Source: Embiotoca jacksoni
Lineage: Eukaryota; Chordata; Actinopteri; Embiotocidae
Direction: 5' to 3'
Assembly: GCA_022577435.1 (NCBI GenBank)
Contig: JAKOON010000007.1
Coordinates: 20,063,866-20,127,865, forward strand
DNA length: 64,000 nucleotides
Below the pieces are notes generated by a model that saw only the letters and a list, made by a program, of their open reading frames with translations, did no database searches and was not told where the DNA came from. Below are positions 24,102 to 35,500 of this stretch, piece by piece. Both the position numbers and the translations under genes were made by a program. The stretch's first letter is position 1. Each line of letters opens with the position of its first letter.

Positions 24102-26214
24102 ACTAAATATGCACACACACAATGACCAGTGTCCAATCTTTTCATCTCATTTTAAACCTTAAATGCATCGCTCAAGGTGTTTGAATCCCACAGGGTGTAT
24201 ATAGTTTGGCCTCATTCATTTTGTTCAATTAAGTACTTAACACTGGTATTCAAATGTCTGTTGTGTATAATCCTCTATCAGAGATCACTTTAAAGGTGTG
24301 ATCCAACTTTAAAGATTCCAAATATGATCAAAGTTTAAAATAAATTTAAAGGAGGCCATAGACTTCTTTCATCTTCGGCCTCTAAGTCCTGAAGAAAAGG
24401 ATAAATTATCCCCTCATCTTATGCCTCCCTCAAGTCTTTTAAATCTTGAAAATAATGGTAGATTAAAAATGTGGATTATATTTTCCACATTCAGTGAAAA
24501 CATTTGTCAATTAAATTGCTCAAAAAATAATGTAAATGCATTTACATCAGTGTTTGAAGCATCAGCACAGGGCAGACTGTAGGTTCAAGCACACGCCAGA
24601 CACACACGCACATATGCACGCAGCAAATTCCATAAAAATGATGTATTAAATGAAATATAGTATGACCTGAAAGAGAACACCACCCAGGCATGGTTATCGA
24701 ATGGGGTGATCTTTGGCCACATACCACAAGGCGTGGTTATTTTTTGGAGTATTAAAGGCTGATTTTAAGCCACACCACAAGGCGTGGATATTTAAGATGT
24801 AAAAAAGGGAGTCTTTGGGGAGCTTATGACAGGCCCTGTCCACGGAAACCAACTCAAAAATATGATTTTGAAGAATCCACTGAAGGTTGTCTTTTTTTGA
24901 AACGACATGTCAAAAATGATTTTAAAAATCCAAACACAATTAAACAGATGCGTGTCTGTTTGGCTAAATGTGACTCAAACATGATGGCACAGCAGCTGGG
25001 TTGTTGCTTTAGTGCAGAACAGCATTGTCTTTGAAATTCAAGGATTTCAATGACAACAGCTCTGCACAGGAAGATGATAGAAATGTGTTTTTATGCCTTG
25101 CAGTCAAAAAAATTATTCCGAGCTCTGAAGGACGCCACGGTCAAAACACACCCAGTTAGAGAAGTTAGGACTGAACCCAACAGAAGTTGGAACTGATGAG
25201 GGAATCTGAGTTCCCTCAGCTGTCTAGACCCTGCTGTCATAAACGCTGGTAGTTTTCCAGGACAAATTTACAACTTGGGATGGCAGAAGATCTCAAAAAC
25301 TCAAGAAAAGAAAAGAGGTGCCTCAATCACCAAAACCTAAAGGATGGTCTAAAAGTCTGTAGTTTGTCCAGAATTACAACCAAAAACCGCAATAACCAAA
25401 GTAACTTTGATCAGGGATTGCTGTGCTGACCACTTTAGTTTGGTGAGTGTTAATCTATGAGGAGTTTCAGTGGGATTCATGTCAGACAAGACAGTAGAGA
25501 CATCATTAAATGTGAAAAATGACATCCAATATGCATAAATGTTTGCAAAATGAAAAAAACATCGGTGTGCTTCTTGTTATTGCAATGCTCTGAAAAGAGG
25601 AGCTCGACATATTTCAATGAAGAACATATTCATTTACTCAAGTGGCTGATCTAAACGTGCTCAAATCCTACCATTCACCCAGAATCTCCACATATTCTCT
25701 TAAAATATCAAAATCAAACAGATTGAAATTAAATATCCCAAGCCATGTAATGTAAATGAGCCTGTACTTTGGCCTTTACTTTAGCGCAACCTTAAAATGG
25801 CTGCAAGACTGTGTCTCTTCATGTGAGGCTCTGTGAACAACAACATCCTGACTATGTTTGATTGATCCAACATTTTTTTCATTTCTCTCTCTGTGTCTGC
25901 ATGCTGCGTTGATATCAGTACTTGTCTGTCAATGCAACAGGACTACTGGCTGAATAACAAAATCAGCTGCCTCTCCTCTGCAGCGAAAACAACATTATTC
26001 GCTCGTGTGTTGTTTTGGAGGCTACAAGGACACTTTCACATGAGTAGTTAAATAAGACACTATGTGAAGTCTGAGTTGAAGAGAGGAAATGCTTTTATTT
26101 TTATTTTTTGAGGACGACTAGACTGAAAAGACTTTTAGTATATAGCAAGAGGTGATCATCATGTTTAGGCTCATTAAAAAAAGGAATACACACAATATGC
26201 CTAATTTTAACCTA
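24102..26214. other. Unassigned non-coding DNA with a diverged short direct repeat
   Basis: Three related words occur at about 24678, 24722 and 24772 (CACCACCCAGGCATGGTTAT, TACCACAAGGCGTGGTTATT, CACCACAAGGCGTGGATATT), suggesting a diverged tandem repeat of about 45-50 bp. The remaining sequence is AT-rich with no gene. Confidence 0.5.
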
Positions 26215-26608
26215 AATAGCGAGCGGTGGATCTGACTCGATCTGATTGGAAAGCAGGTGATACTTCGTCCCACCCACCAATCACTGTAACCTGACCTCAC
26301 CACAGGCCTGTCAATCAAACAGACACTTCCACAAAAAACGCTGCTTTTTGAAGCCTATTTTCTAATCAATGACGGGATTATTTTCAGATGGACCAAAAGA
26401 AAACTAATAAGGAGGAGCGACTTTAGCTAACAACACCGAAATAACTCATGGAGAAAATTTTGGGATTTACAATTTTATGAGATTACTTGAATGGGAGTCT
26501 TTGGAGGCTTTTCTCTTCTACCTCTAGTGGCTCTCGGTGGCATTGCACCTTAAGGGCATTCCACATCTGCCTCATATTTCAGGCTACGAACACTGTAATA
26601 TAGTCAAT
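26215..26608 (-). mobile_element. MITE-like repeat family, copy 4 (3'-truncated)
   Basis: Read on the minus strand it runs from about 26608 (TGACTATATTACAGTG, a worn version of the family start) through TGAATGGGAGTCTTTGG context, TTTTCAGATGGACC, TTTGATTGACAGGCC, CAGGTTACAG and CAGATCCACCGC, where it is cut off. The AAATATGGTCAC segment and the 3' third are missing. Confidence 0.75.
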
Positions 26609-27270
26609 GGTTTTATCATACATTTAACAAATTTCACATTCCTTTGTCACCCACTTTATTTAATTGTGCTTTGAGAATTTATAGTGTTGTATTGTCCCAG
26701 CTTGATCTTTTTTTTAATATGGCCTGACATTGTAAGCACACATGCTTTATGTGTTTCCTTGTATTACGTAGTATACAGACTCTACACAGCATACAGTGCA
26801 GTGTATATTCAATAGTATACATAATACGGTGTGGCTTTTAGTATTGTACATACAGTAAATGGCATAACCAGTGCATAGTGAGTCTGTGGTGCAGGAGGGA
26901 GATGTTGACCCTCTGCGACTATGTGTCTGTTTTTGTCTCTGTTTTGTGAAACTGTGTACTCCCTGGTGACACCCCCTACCTCCTCGCTTCTCCACACGTC
27001 GGACCCTTTCACTGTCCTGTTACTGTGCAACTGTCTATGTGCCTGCGCTGGAACGACAGAGTGTGTGTTAGCGTGCAACCTGGGACAACGACGAGGGATT
27101 TACAAAGGAGCATCACAGGAGATCAAAGTAATTCATTTAGCACAGACAGAGGACAATGAGAGGGTGAAAGTATATGTGTGTGCGTGTAACTGCAATTTCT
27201 GTCCAACAAAAGTTTCTGGGGATTTCAGAGTAATGCATCAAAGGGACAGTGTGACATCAGAGCTGGGCGC
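26609..27270. other. Unassigned non-coding DNA
   Basis: A 130-codon plus-strand frame (26921-27313) overlaps minus-strand frames of 82 and 89 codons in a locally GC-richer stretch. No domain is recognised, and the frame runs into the AC microsatellite, so it is not called. Confidence 0.5.
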
Positions 27271-27290
27271 GCACACACACACACACACAC
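27271..27290. repeat. Short (CA)n run
   Basis: About ten CA units preceded by GCGC. Confidence 0.9.
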
Positions 27291-27388
27291 AAACGCACAA
27301 TTTTTGGCATTAACTAGGCTTGACTAAGCTCTGAAAACAATGTGTCATGGGAACTGAGCTGGGACACGCTTTTGTAGTATTCAGAAGT

Positions 27389-27392
<4 letters not shown>

Positions 27393-27437
<45 letters not shown>

Positions 27438-27447
27438 GTGTGTGTGT
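27393..27447. repeat. (TG)n microsatellite with one CG interruption
   Basis: TG from 27393 to 27432, a GC interruption, then TG to 27447. Confidence 0.96.
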
Positions 27448-27776
27448 CCGACCACTTCTAAGTTCACCCCTGATTGGACTGTATGTCTATAACGCCATTA
27501 AAAAGAGATGTGTGGAGGGAAAGTGTTTATTTAAAGATTGGTCATATATCTCCAAAATTTGATGGCAAATCTACATTTTTTTATTTATTTTTTTATTTTT
27601 TTATTTTTTATTGTCTGCAAATTTGGTCAAAACTGTTTTTACACAAAATGGTCAATTTTTACTTAATTGCACCAATTATAACCATGTTCTTATGAATCTT
27701 TCAAAACATTTTTTTAGTATTACATTAAATTCAGCACCTATTGCTTATGCAACATTCACATTATATTGTTCAGAGT

Positions 27777-27870
27777 GTTAATATTAGCACTGTGATAGTT
27801 GGCAATATTAATATTAGGACTGTGATAGTTGGCAATATTAATATTAACATTGTGACAGTTGGCAATATCT
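27777..27870. repeat. 30-bp tandem repeat, three copies
   Basis: The word TGTGAYAGTTGGCAATAT begins at 27791, 27821 and 27851, an exact 30-bp period. The flanking ATTAATATTA is also repeated. Confidence 0.95.
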
Positions 27871-30054
27871 GGGATTTAACTGTTGAAAAAACCCCCCACA
27901 AGTGTCACCAAACCAGTAGCAAAATGGCTGCAAAGCCTTCACTTGTGTTTCATCAACCACAAAGCATTCCATTTCTGTTATTTTTTTCTTGACACAATGA
28001 AAGGCTGAACGTGTTTCACATCAGCTGCCCTAATTTAATCCAATACCTCAGCAGTTTTGTAATCCAACATACAGTGTGAAGGAGTTAATATTCACACTTT
28101 TTACATACAGTAAAGCTGCAAAGAAGAGCAAATCTCTTTCACAGTTATAGGATCAACAAGACGTCTGGTATTTGTGTTTTATGTTGTGTTCATCACAATG
28201 TGCATAAAACAACGAGGAGGATTGTGGCTATGTTAAAAATGTGTTCATACAAGTACTGTAGCTGTCTGAAAATTAGGTTTGAAAATACAGCGCACCATCC
28301 ATAGTCATTAGCGTGCTCCAGAATTAGCTCTCCTTGCAACGCTAACTCTAAAACTCTTACCATTAAAAAATGGCCAACTGCAAGGTTGGAAGCTTTAAAG
28401 CTTTTTCCACAGTTTTGCTGCCTTTTTGTAACAGCTTATATTTTCTGACACACAAAGTAAGGAGCCAAGTGCCCAAAACTTTCCCCAGAAAAAGCTTCGC
28501 ACACAGTGAATGTTGTTTTTTCACACTTTCTCCTTCTGTTTTCAAGGCAGAAATAAGAGCAGCAACACCTCGCAAAAAACCTTTGACATTTTGTGCCATT
28601 TTTCCGACATGACTCTCCAAATCCACGGTGTTGTAAGCACATCGTCTGTGTTTGTTTAATCTCAACCAAATGTGCAACCTCAGAACATCAAAGGCTGCGC
28701 AGCTGTCACTTGAAAATCTCAGATTATTTATCTTCTGCATGCTAGTTTTGCGTGTGTTTAAAATGTGTGAGTGTGTATTTGTGTGCTCGGGACCCTCTTT
28801 ATTCTCATGCTCTGGTACATTTCAGTTACATCATCACACATAAAATGAAAGCATCTGAAAGAGGATGAGAGAGAAAAAAGCGAGGGAGCATAATTTTGAT
28901 TAAGGATGAACTCAGTTGTATGTCCTAGAGTTGAAATGTGTGAGTCTGTATTCACTTTTAATTCCAGGGTTTGGGTTTCAGCTATGAAGGTTAGACATTA
29001 AATCTAACTCACTGAGTGTGAATATGCGCAAGTATTTTTAAAACGGATTTATATTTAGGGTTCGAATTGAGAGGGCCTTGGGGCCTCCGGACCCCCCATA
29101 AGAGCAAAGAATGTAAAGGTTGTGATTTATTTAAGGCAAATGGTGATAAAAAATAACTAATAAATATGATAAATAATCCCTGAGCGAGATGTGTGTATTT
29201 TTTTATTTTGTCATGTTCTTTCAAGGCCCTCTTTGCTGCGCCTCTGATCGGCTAGTATTCCTTTGCCTTCGTCGGTGACGTTGGTAAGTTTTAGGCATGC
29301 GGACGGAGATTGTTGATGATTAGAGTAAGAATATCAATCAGAACCAATCAGAGGCAGAGTACTTGCTGGTTTTCAAGGAATATGGTTTGTGGAAAAACTA
29401 ATGGGAGTGAGATAATAGTGTAATAACAAAAATGAAACACAATTTACACATTTCTTTTGAATACAATTTCCTTTTAAAAGATCATCTGTCCATTATGTCA
29501 TTTTTTAGTTTTTATTTTATTTAGTCATTTTTTACTGCATTCCCTGCTGATAAATTAAAATGCAGACACAGATATTAGACATTTTGCCCAATTGAATTTC
29601 TGTTAATACCCACTGGCAGATAATATGCATGTCTATGTGCACAATAATTAATGCCCACAGACACGTTATCTGGTTGGATAATAATATAGTATTGCATAAG
29701 AAATGCAGCTGTGATTGAGCTAAATGCTATGCATGTTTCTTCCCTTACTCTATGCACAACTTAATGTTGATTTGAAATTATGAATGTCTTTGAAGAAATG
29801 GACCGTAAAAAAGTAAGGGATGAAAAGGGGAAACTGATTAATGCCTATTTTGGTGGGTAAATTGCCAGAGGTTGTGTTATGGTGAAAATGTCACATTAAA
29901 CCTTGCAGACCAAACCTAGAAAATGAATGATGTAGGTGCAATGTGAAATGTTGTGCATCTGAGAAACTTGGCCGTAGGTGCTGACCTATACTGAAAAGAA
30001 GTCTAGGGGTAAAGCACATTGCACACAAATATATCAACAGTAATTGCAAACATA
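27871..30054. other. Unassigned non-coding DNA
   Basis: A 125-codon minus-strand frame at 28363-28740 is the longest in this stretch. It is Lys/Leu-rich, overlaps an 80-codon plus-strand frame, and matches no known domain. T-rich low complexity occurs at 27576-27612. Confidence 0.5.
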
Positions 30055-31657
30055 CAGTACCAGTCAAAAGTTTGGACACACCTTCTCATTCAATGGTTTT
30101 TTCTTTATTTTTAATTTTTTTCGCTGGATGAAGACATCCAAACTATGAAGGAACACATGGAATTATGTGGTAAACAAAAAAATATTAGATTCTTCAAAGT
30201 AACCACCTTTTACTTTGATGACAGCTTTGCACATTCTTTCAATCAGCTTCATGAGGTCGTCACCTGGAATGGTTTTCCAAAAGTCTTGAAGGAGTTCCCA
30301 GAGGTGCTGAGCACTTGTTGGCTGCTTTGCCTTCACTCTGCGGTCCAACTCGTCACAGACCATCTCAATTGGGTTTAGGTCAGGTGATGGTGGAGGCCAG
30401 GTCATCTGACGCAGCACTCCATCACTCTCCTTCTTGGTCAAACAGCCCTTCCATAGCCTGGAGGTGTGTTTGGAGTTGTTGTCCTGTTGAAATACAAATG
30501 CTGGTCCCACTAAGCTCAAACCAGATGGGATGGCATGTTGCTGCAGAATGCTGTGGTAGCCATGCTGGTTAAGTATGCCTTGAATTTTGAATAAGTCACC
30601 AACAATGTCACCAGCAAAGCCCCCCCCCACACACACACACACCATCACACCTCCTCCTCCATGCTTCATGGTGGGAACCACACATGTAGAAACCATCCGC
30701 TCACCTTTTCTGCGTCTTACAAAGACACGGCGGGTGGAACCAAAAATCTCAAATTTGTACTCATCAGACCAAAGTACAGATTTCCACTGATTTAATGTCC
30801 ATTCCTTGTGTTTCTTGGCTCAAGCAAGTCTCTTCTTGTTGTTCTTCCTCAGTCGTGGCTTCTTTGCAGCAATTCAACCATGAAGGCCTGATTCACGCAG
30901 TCTCCTTTGAACAGTTGATGTTGAGATGTGTCTACTACTTGAACTCTGCAAAACATTTCTGTGGGCTCTAATCTGAGGTGCTGTTAATTTGTGGTTTCTG
31001 AGGCTGGTAACTCTAATGAATTTATCCTCAGCAACAGAGGTAACTCTTGGTCTTCCTGCCCCGGGGCGGTCCTCACGAGAGCCAGTTTCATCATAGCGTT
31101 TGATGGTTCTCGCGACTGCACTTGAGGATACATTCAAAGTTCTTGGAATTTTCCAGATTGACTGACCTTCCTGTTTTAAAGTAATGATGGACTGTCATTT
31201 CTCTTTACTTAGTTGAGTGGTTCTTGCCATAATATGGATTAGAACTGTAGTGGAATATGATTATTCACTGTATAGAACTGTGCACCAACCCTGCCTCTGC
31301 ACAACACAACTGATGGTCTCAAATACATTAAGAAGGCAAGAAATTTCACAAATAAACTCTTGACAAGGCACACCTGTTAATTGAAAACCATTCCAGGTGA
31401 CGACCTCATTAAGCTGATTGAAAGAATGCCACGAGTGTGCAAAGCTGTCATCAAAGCAAAAGGTGGCTACTTTGAATAATCTAAAATATAAAACATATTC
31501 TGGTTTGTTTAACATTTTTTTTGTTTACCACATAATTCCATAATTCTGTTCCTTCATAGTTTTGATGTCTTCAATATTAATCTACAATGTAGACAAAAAT
31601 AAAAATAAAGAAAAAACATTGAGTAAGGAGGTGTGTCCAAACTTTTGACTGGTATAT
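30055..31657 (-). mobile_element. Full-length Tc1-like DNA transposon with long inverted repeats
   Basis: The left end is CAGTACCAGTCAAAAGTTTG (from 30055), preceded by a TA dinucleotide. The right end reads as the complement, ending CAAACTTTTGACTGGTA near 31655. The inverted repeats are long: both ends continue inward through AACTATGAAGGAACA, TTATGTGGTAAACAAAAAAA, TGATGACAGCTTTGCACA and GACGTCACCTGGAATGG-type words, so about 200-290 bp at each end are related. In the left repeat this sequence is also the 3' part of the transposase gene. Length about 1.6 kb is normal for Tc1 elements. The right terminus is more worn than the left. Confidence 0.93.
30163..31230 (-). pseudogene. Tc1-like transposase, three premature TGA codons
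   Basis: On the minus strand ATG is at 31230 (MARTTQLSKEK) and the frame ends at 30163, 355 codons, close to the usual 340-345. There is no frameshift. TGA codons lie at 31197-31195, 30876-30874 and 30822-30820; the first two replace what would be CGA and the third a TGG. The paired helix-turn-helix region (VARTIKRYDETGSREDRPG, then GRPR) and all three blocks of the catalytic DDE triad remain: WSDEYKFEIF, FQQDNNSKHTS and PDLNPIE. A short TG/GG expansion (VMVCVCVGGG, about 30609-30640) adds a few residues in frame where Tc1 proteins usually read VMVWG. The element is dead but recently so. Confidence 0.92.
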
Positions 31658-33120
31658 GTATATGTATATATACATATCAAAGTATTTGCTAACCTGTTTT
31701 GTGTATTGTGTAATTCAAAGTACTAAATGTGTGACCAATTTGCTTCTGGTTACCTTTCAGTCAAACCCTCCACCAGAGGACCATCCCAAGCAAGCTCTCT
31801 GCCACAATTAGAATATTGCTTCTATTATGCTCCAAAACTCACACCAATCAATGACATTTGTGAAAACAGTGTTGCATACCCATAGATTTTAGAGAGGCAA
31901 AAGAGAAAAAGAGTTGGAACAAGCATTTGGAAGACAAACCTTTCCAATGCTTCTAATATGCAATTCTCTGAGCCATTTGACAATTATTTGCAATGATTTA
32001 GATGCATTTTAATGTTCATGCAGCATGAAGAGAAGGGAACAATAGTTTAGTTTTTTCGGTGCCGTAGTAACGAGATTATCAATGTTCTTCAATTCGTCTG
32101 TCAGTGGTTTTAATGCTGCTTTGTGGGACTGTTTAGATGGTCAAAGGAAGTTGGGTTTTTAATGTCTAGAATTAATTTAACTCAACTGTAGATATTTTAA
32201 TCAAAGTGGATGATCTTTTATTAGAATGTGCAGGTGTCCCAGGTGAACTGGTTGCTTACTTTAACATAATAATAGTCCTGGAGGATATCTTTATGTTTCT
32301 ATTGCTCTTGCTGTGAAAGCTTCTTAACTGTATTATGGTATATCTGTGGCTCATTTATTTGTGGAGAGGCTCATATATTATTACAGTGCTTTTAAAATGC
32401 ATATGTGGGTGTGTGTACTTCAATACTGATAGTGTAGCTGCTTCTCTCTCATTGACCTGTGGACAGGCTGTTTTCAACCCAACGTTTGGCCCGACACTTG
32501 AATGCAACACTTGTGATTTCAGAAGGGGGTTCAAAAACTTGCATTGATGCAAACTCTTCTATTTCACTGATCTTATTATGTTTCTTTTTCTAGCACTTCT
32601 TTTTTTAGGATTGTGTCTTGGTCAGAGAATATATAGAAGATGCTCTTTCAACTACTGATTTTCTGAAATGTTGCCAATGTTGCAAATTCATTCTGTCGTG
32701 GGGTACCACTATATGTTGCTTTAGTGAATAATATGATCCCAACAGACTAACATGCAATAATAATGGGCTTTGACCTGATTTGAAGCATAAGAGAGTTCAA
32801 CAAAAACACAAGGTCTCGCAACAGTGCGCTTAAAATGCTGTTGCCCTTTGCTGATGTTGTCTGAGCAGTGAAGTGGTGGCGATGCTGTGGGCTCGAAGGC
32901 TTGCAGAGTGTGGAGAAATGTCATCATTTGTTTGTTTTTTTTCTGTGTTCTGCACTTCAGAAATCCCTCTCATCTCTCTCAAGCCCTGTAACAGTGATGC
33001 ATTCTGAAAATAGATGGTTAGCAAACCAGCAGAAAACCATCCAAAAGCCACACATATAAAGTATGTTCACAAAGGCGTTCATTTGGAGCGCAGTGTGGAT
33101 AAGTGAGAGAAAGCATGTGT
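31658..33120. other. Unassigned AT-rich DNA
   Basis: Nothing recognisable. Chance frames of 60-73 codons occur on both strands near 32350-33050. Confidence 0.55.
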
Positions 33121-33162
33121 ATGCACAATAAAGGTGCATGCAAATGCACCTTTATTATGCAT
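33121..33162. repeat. 42-bp near-perfect hairpin
   Basis: The left arm is 33121-33139 and the right arm 33144-33162, 19 bp each with one mismatch (18/19 paired), around the 4-base loop GCAA. The arms read ATGCACAATAAAGGTGCAT and ATGCACCTTTATTATGCAT. No repeat family or known RNA is recognised. Confidence 0.85.
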
Positions 33163-34168
33163 GTGTGTGTGTGACCATGTATCTATCAGACTATGTAGAA
33201 GACAGCATCCGTGCTTCATCCATCTGTTTGCAAGCCTGTGTGTGTTTGTGCTGATGGTATGCAGGGCTATGCTGACGTACTGTATATGTATATGCTACTT
33301 ATATGCAAGTACTGTAGAAACATACATCAAAATCTACGTTAAGCACTCCGTTTATCGTGCAATAAAGGGCTCGCTTCATGGGCAGCCTAAAGATCCATAC
33401 ACTATCATTCAGCTTTTAATAAAATAATGTAATTATTTAAAAAAATTATTATTTTTATTTAAAAAAAAAATGAACAGCCATAATCCCCACGCCAAAGGGT
33501 TCAAAGCTCCTCTGGGTCAGCGTGAGTTGAAAAACATTACCACTTCACTCATCACTATCACCACCCGTCCAATCACAGTGAAAGAGGGGCGGGACAAACG
33601 CGGTTAACAACTGACACTGACAAAGGCTAATGCTAACCGAGTTACCACACGGTTATCACAGCAAAGAAAACTGAAGCTCAGGATCTTTTACAACTACAGG
33701 GTTGGTCAGGTGTGCAGTTTTACAGAGGCAGTCATAGTGCACCTGTGCTACTAACAAATAATAGGCACATGATACAACAGATGGAAAAGCATATCCTCCG
33801 TACTGTCATTTCTATTCAGTCAATCTTTTACAGGAGCTTTGGTACAGAGTGTCTGTGGTCTTTTATGCAACTGATGTTTGAACTTATTCAAGGTTACTAT
33901 ATGGCTGCAATACAAACTATGATACATATATTAATTGTTTTTCCCATGCAATACTTTCAAAAGGCTGATCCAACTCTGTCTGCAACTTGCACCATTTTTC
34001 ATCATCATTCTTGTGTGTCCACATCTTCCCACGCCCTCCTTTATGTTCCTCAGTGACTCCAGCGGTCTTTCTGTGTCTCCTCCTCCATCTCATTGTCTCC
34101 TCCTGCCAGTTTTTTCAAGCATACTTCAAACCACACCAAGCCTTTTGACCAATGGAATTTGTACTTGC

Positions 34169-34171
<3 letters not shown>
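33163..34171. other. Unassigned DNA
   Basis: AT-rich, with a GC-richer patch at 33485-33620 (CACTTCACTCATCACTATCACC, GAAAGAGGGGCGGGAC). A 114-codon frame at 33712-34056 (+) shows no domain. Confidence 0.5.

Positions 34172-34220
<49 letters not shown>
34172..34220. repeat. (TG)n microsatellite, about 24 units
   Basis: Uninterrupted TG run followed by CTGTCTGTGTG. Confidence 0.97.
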
Positions 34221-34221
<1 letters not shown>

Positions 34222-34539
34222 TGTCTGTGTGAGCAGAGGGAACAGCTCCTTTCATCTTTAAATGGGCAGGCCAATTTTTGGGTCCCTCCTGTCTTGGTTA
34301 CCAGTTGGGTTTGCATTTCAGACTTTCTCTTTAAATATCTCTTACATCTATAACTGATCCCTCTTTCCCTTCCTGTTTCATTTTCTTTTCTTTTCCATCC
34401 TTGTTCCACCAAGTCCTCCCCTCCTTCTCTCTCCTTTGTGTCTCCTTGTTTATCAAACCCGTTGTTTTTTGTCTTTTCTTGGTCTTCCCTCATAAGATGA
34501 ACTCTGTTAAGTTCAAAGAGGCTTTATTGACATGACCAT

Positions 34540-34812
34540 CTTCTGATGAACCTTCTCCTCTCACCCCAACCGGTCAAGGCAGATGGCCACCCAACTTTAA
34601 GCCTGGATCTGTCTGAAGTTTCTTCCTGTTTAAGGGGAGTTTTCTCCTCCCAGCTCACTTCAAAATCGTTGAACTTACAGGTTCTTTTCTCAGTTGTAAG
34701 GTTCTGTTGTAAAGTTCTGTTTAAGAATTTTAAATATTAAGTGCCCTTAAATGATTAGTGTTGTAATTTGGCGCAATATTGAAAGACAATTAATTTAATT
34801 AAATTGAAAATA
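34540..34812 (+). mobile_element. L2-type LINE 3' UTR fragment
   Basis: CTCCTCTCACCCCAACCGGTCAAGGCAGATGG, then GAAGTTTCTTCCTGTTTAAGGGGAG and AAGTGCCCTTAAATGATTAG, then GTAATTTGGCGCAATATTGAAA with an AATTTAATTAAATTG tail follow, in order, the 3' UTR of the longer LINE copy at 48425-49425. No coding part is kept. Confidence 0.75.
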
Positions 34813-34835
34813 TATATGTTTGCTGGTTCATTTTT

Positions 34836-34837
<2 letters not shown>

Positions 34838-34885
<48 letters not shown>
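34838..34885. repeat. (AAT)n microsatellite, LINE tail
   Basis: About 16 AAT units. It directly adjoins TCAACTTTATTTATACAGC at 34885, so it is most likely the 3' tail of the minus-strand LINE next to it. Confidence 0.95.
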
Positions 34886-35500
34886 CAACTTTATTTATAC
34901 AGCATGAAGTTATAAAATACTTTTCATGTTATTTCCACTACTAAAACACTACTGGGTGGAGACAAATGGAAGAAGTGTTAGAGGCAAGAGAGAAATACAA
35001 AAAAAAAAAAAAAAAAAAAAGATAAGTTTTGAGAAGTGATTTAAAAGATGCCACTGATCTTGCAAACTTCAGATTCCCAGGCAGTCTTGAGCCGGGACTG
35101 CAGAGCCCGGCCTGAGGATGAGAGGCTGCTTTGGCTCGTACGGTTGTAACACTTCTGAAATGTTGCTGGGAGCTGACCATGAAGTGCTGGATAGGTTATC
35201 AATAACATCTTAAAATCAATTCTTAGTTCTGGTAACCAGTGAAGAGAGGCTACAACAGAACTCATGTGTTCTTGTCTTTTGGTATTAGTTTGCTGGCAGC
35301 TGCATTTTGTACTATCTGAAGATTAGAGATCAATTTGTGTCTTAATCCTGCACAGAGGAAGTTACAATAATCTAAATGTGATGAAATAAAAGCATCGATG
35401 ACTGTATGAGCCAGAAGTGTATTATTAGTTCATTTGAGTTTCGAGAATATTAGTAATTTAATTTGCGGCTTAACAATGGACAACGCAGAAGGACCACTGC
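34886..35500 (-). mobile_element. L2-like LINE 3' fragment (minus strand)
   Basis: Minus-strand reading from 35265 gives SLHWLPELRIDFKMLLITYPALHG, the region near the C-terminus of fish L2-like LINE ORF2 (compare SLHWLPVKSRIEFKILLLTYKALHD at 48540-48600). Upstream on that strand the decayed codons still suggest the NAAA...LTR... block. The 3' end is GCTGTATAAATAAAGTTGA followed by (ATT)n. A 22-base A run at 34999-35020 lies inside the 3' UTR. Confidence 0.75.

Noticed and set aside
26921..27313. 130-codon plus-strand frame
   Set aside because: Runs into a CA microsatellite, overlaps long minus-strand frames and has no domain.
28363..28740. 125-codon minus-strand frame
   Set aside because: No recognised domain and an equally open frame on the opposite strand; length alone is not enough in 64 kb.
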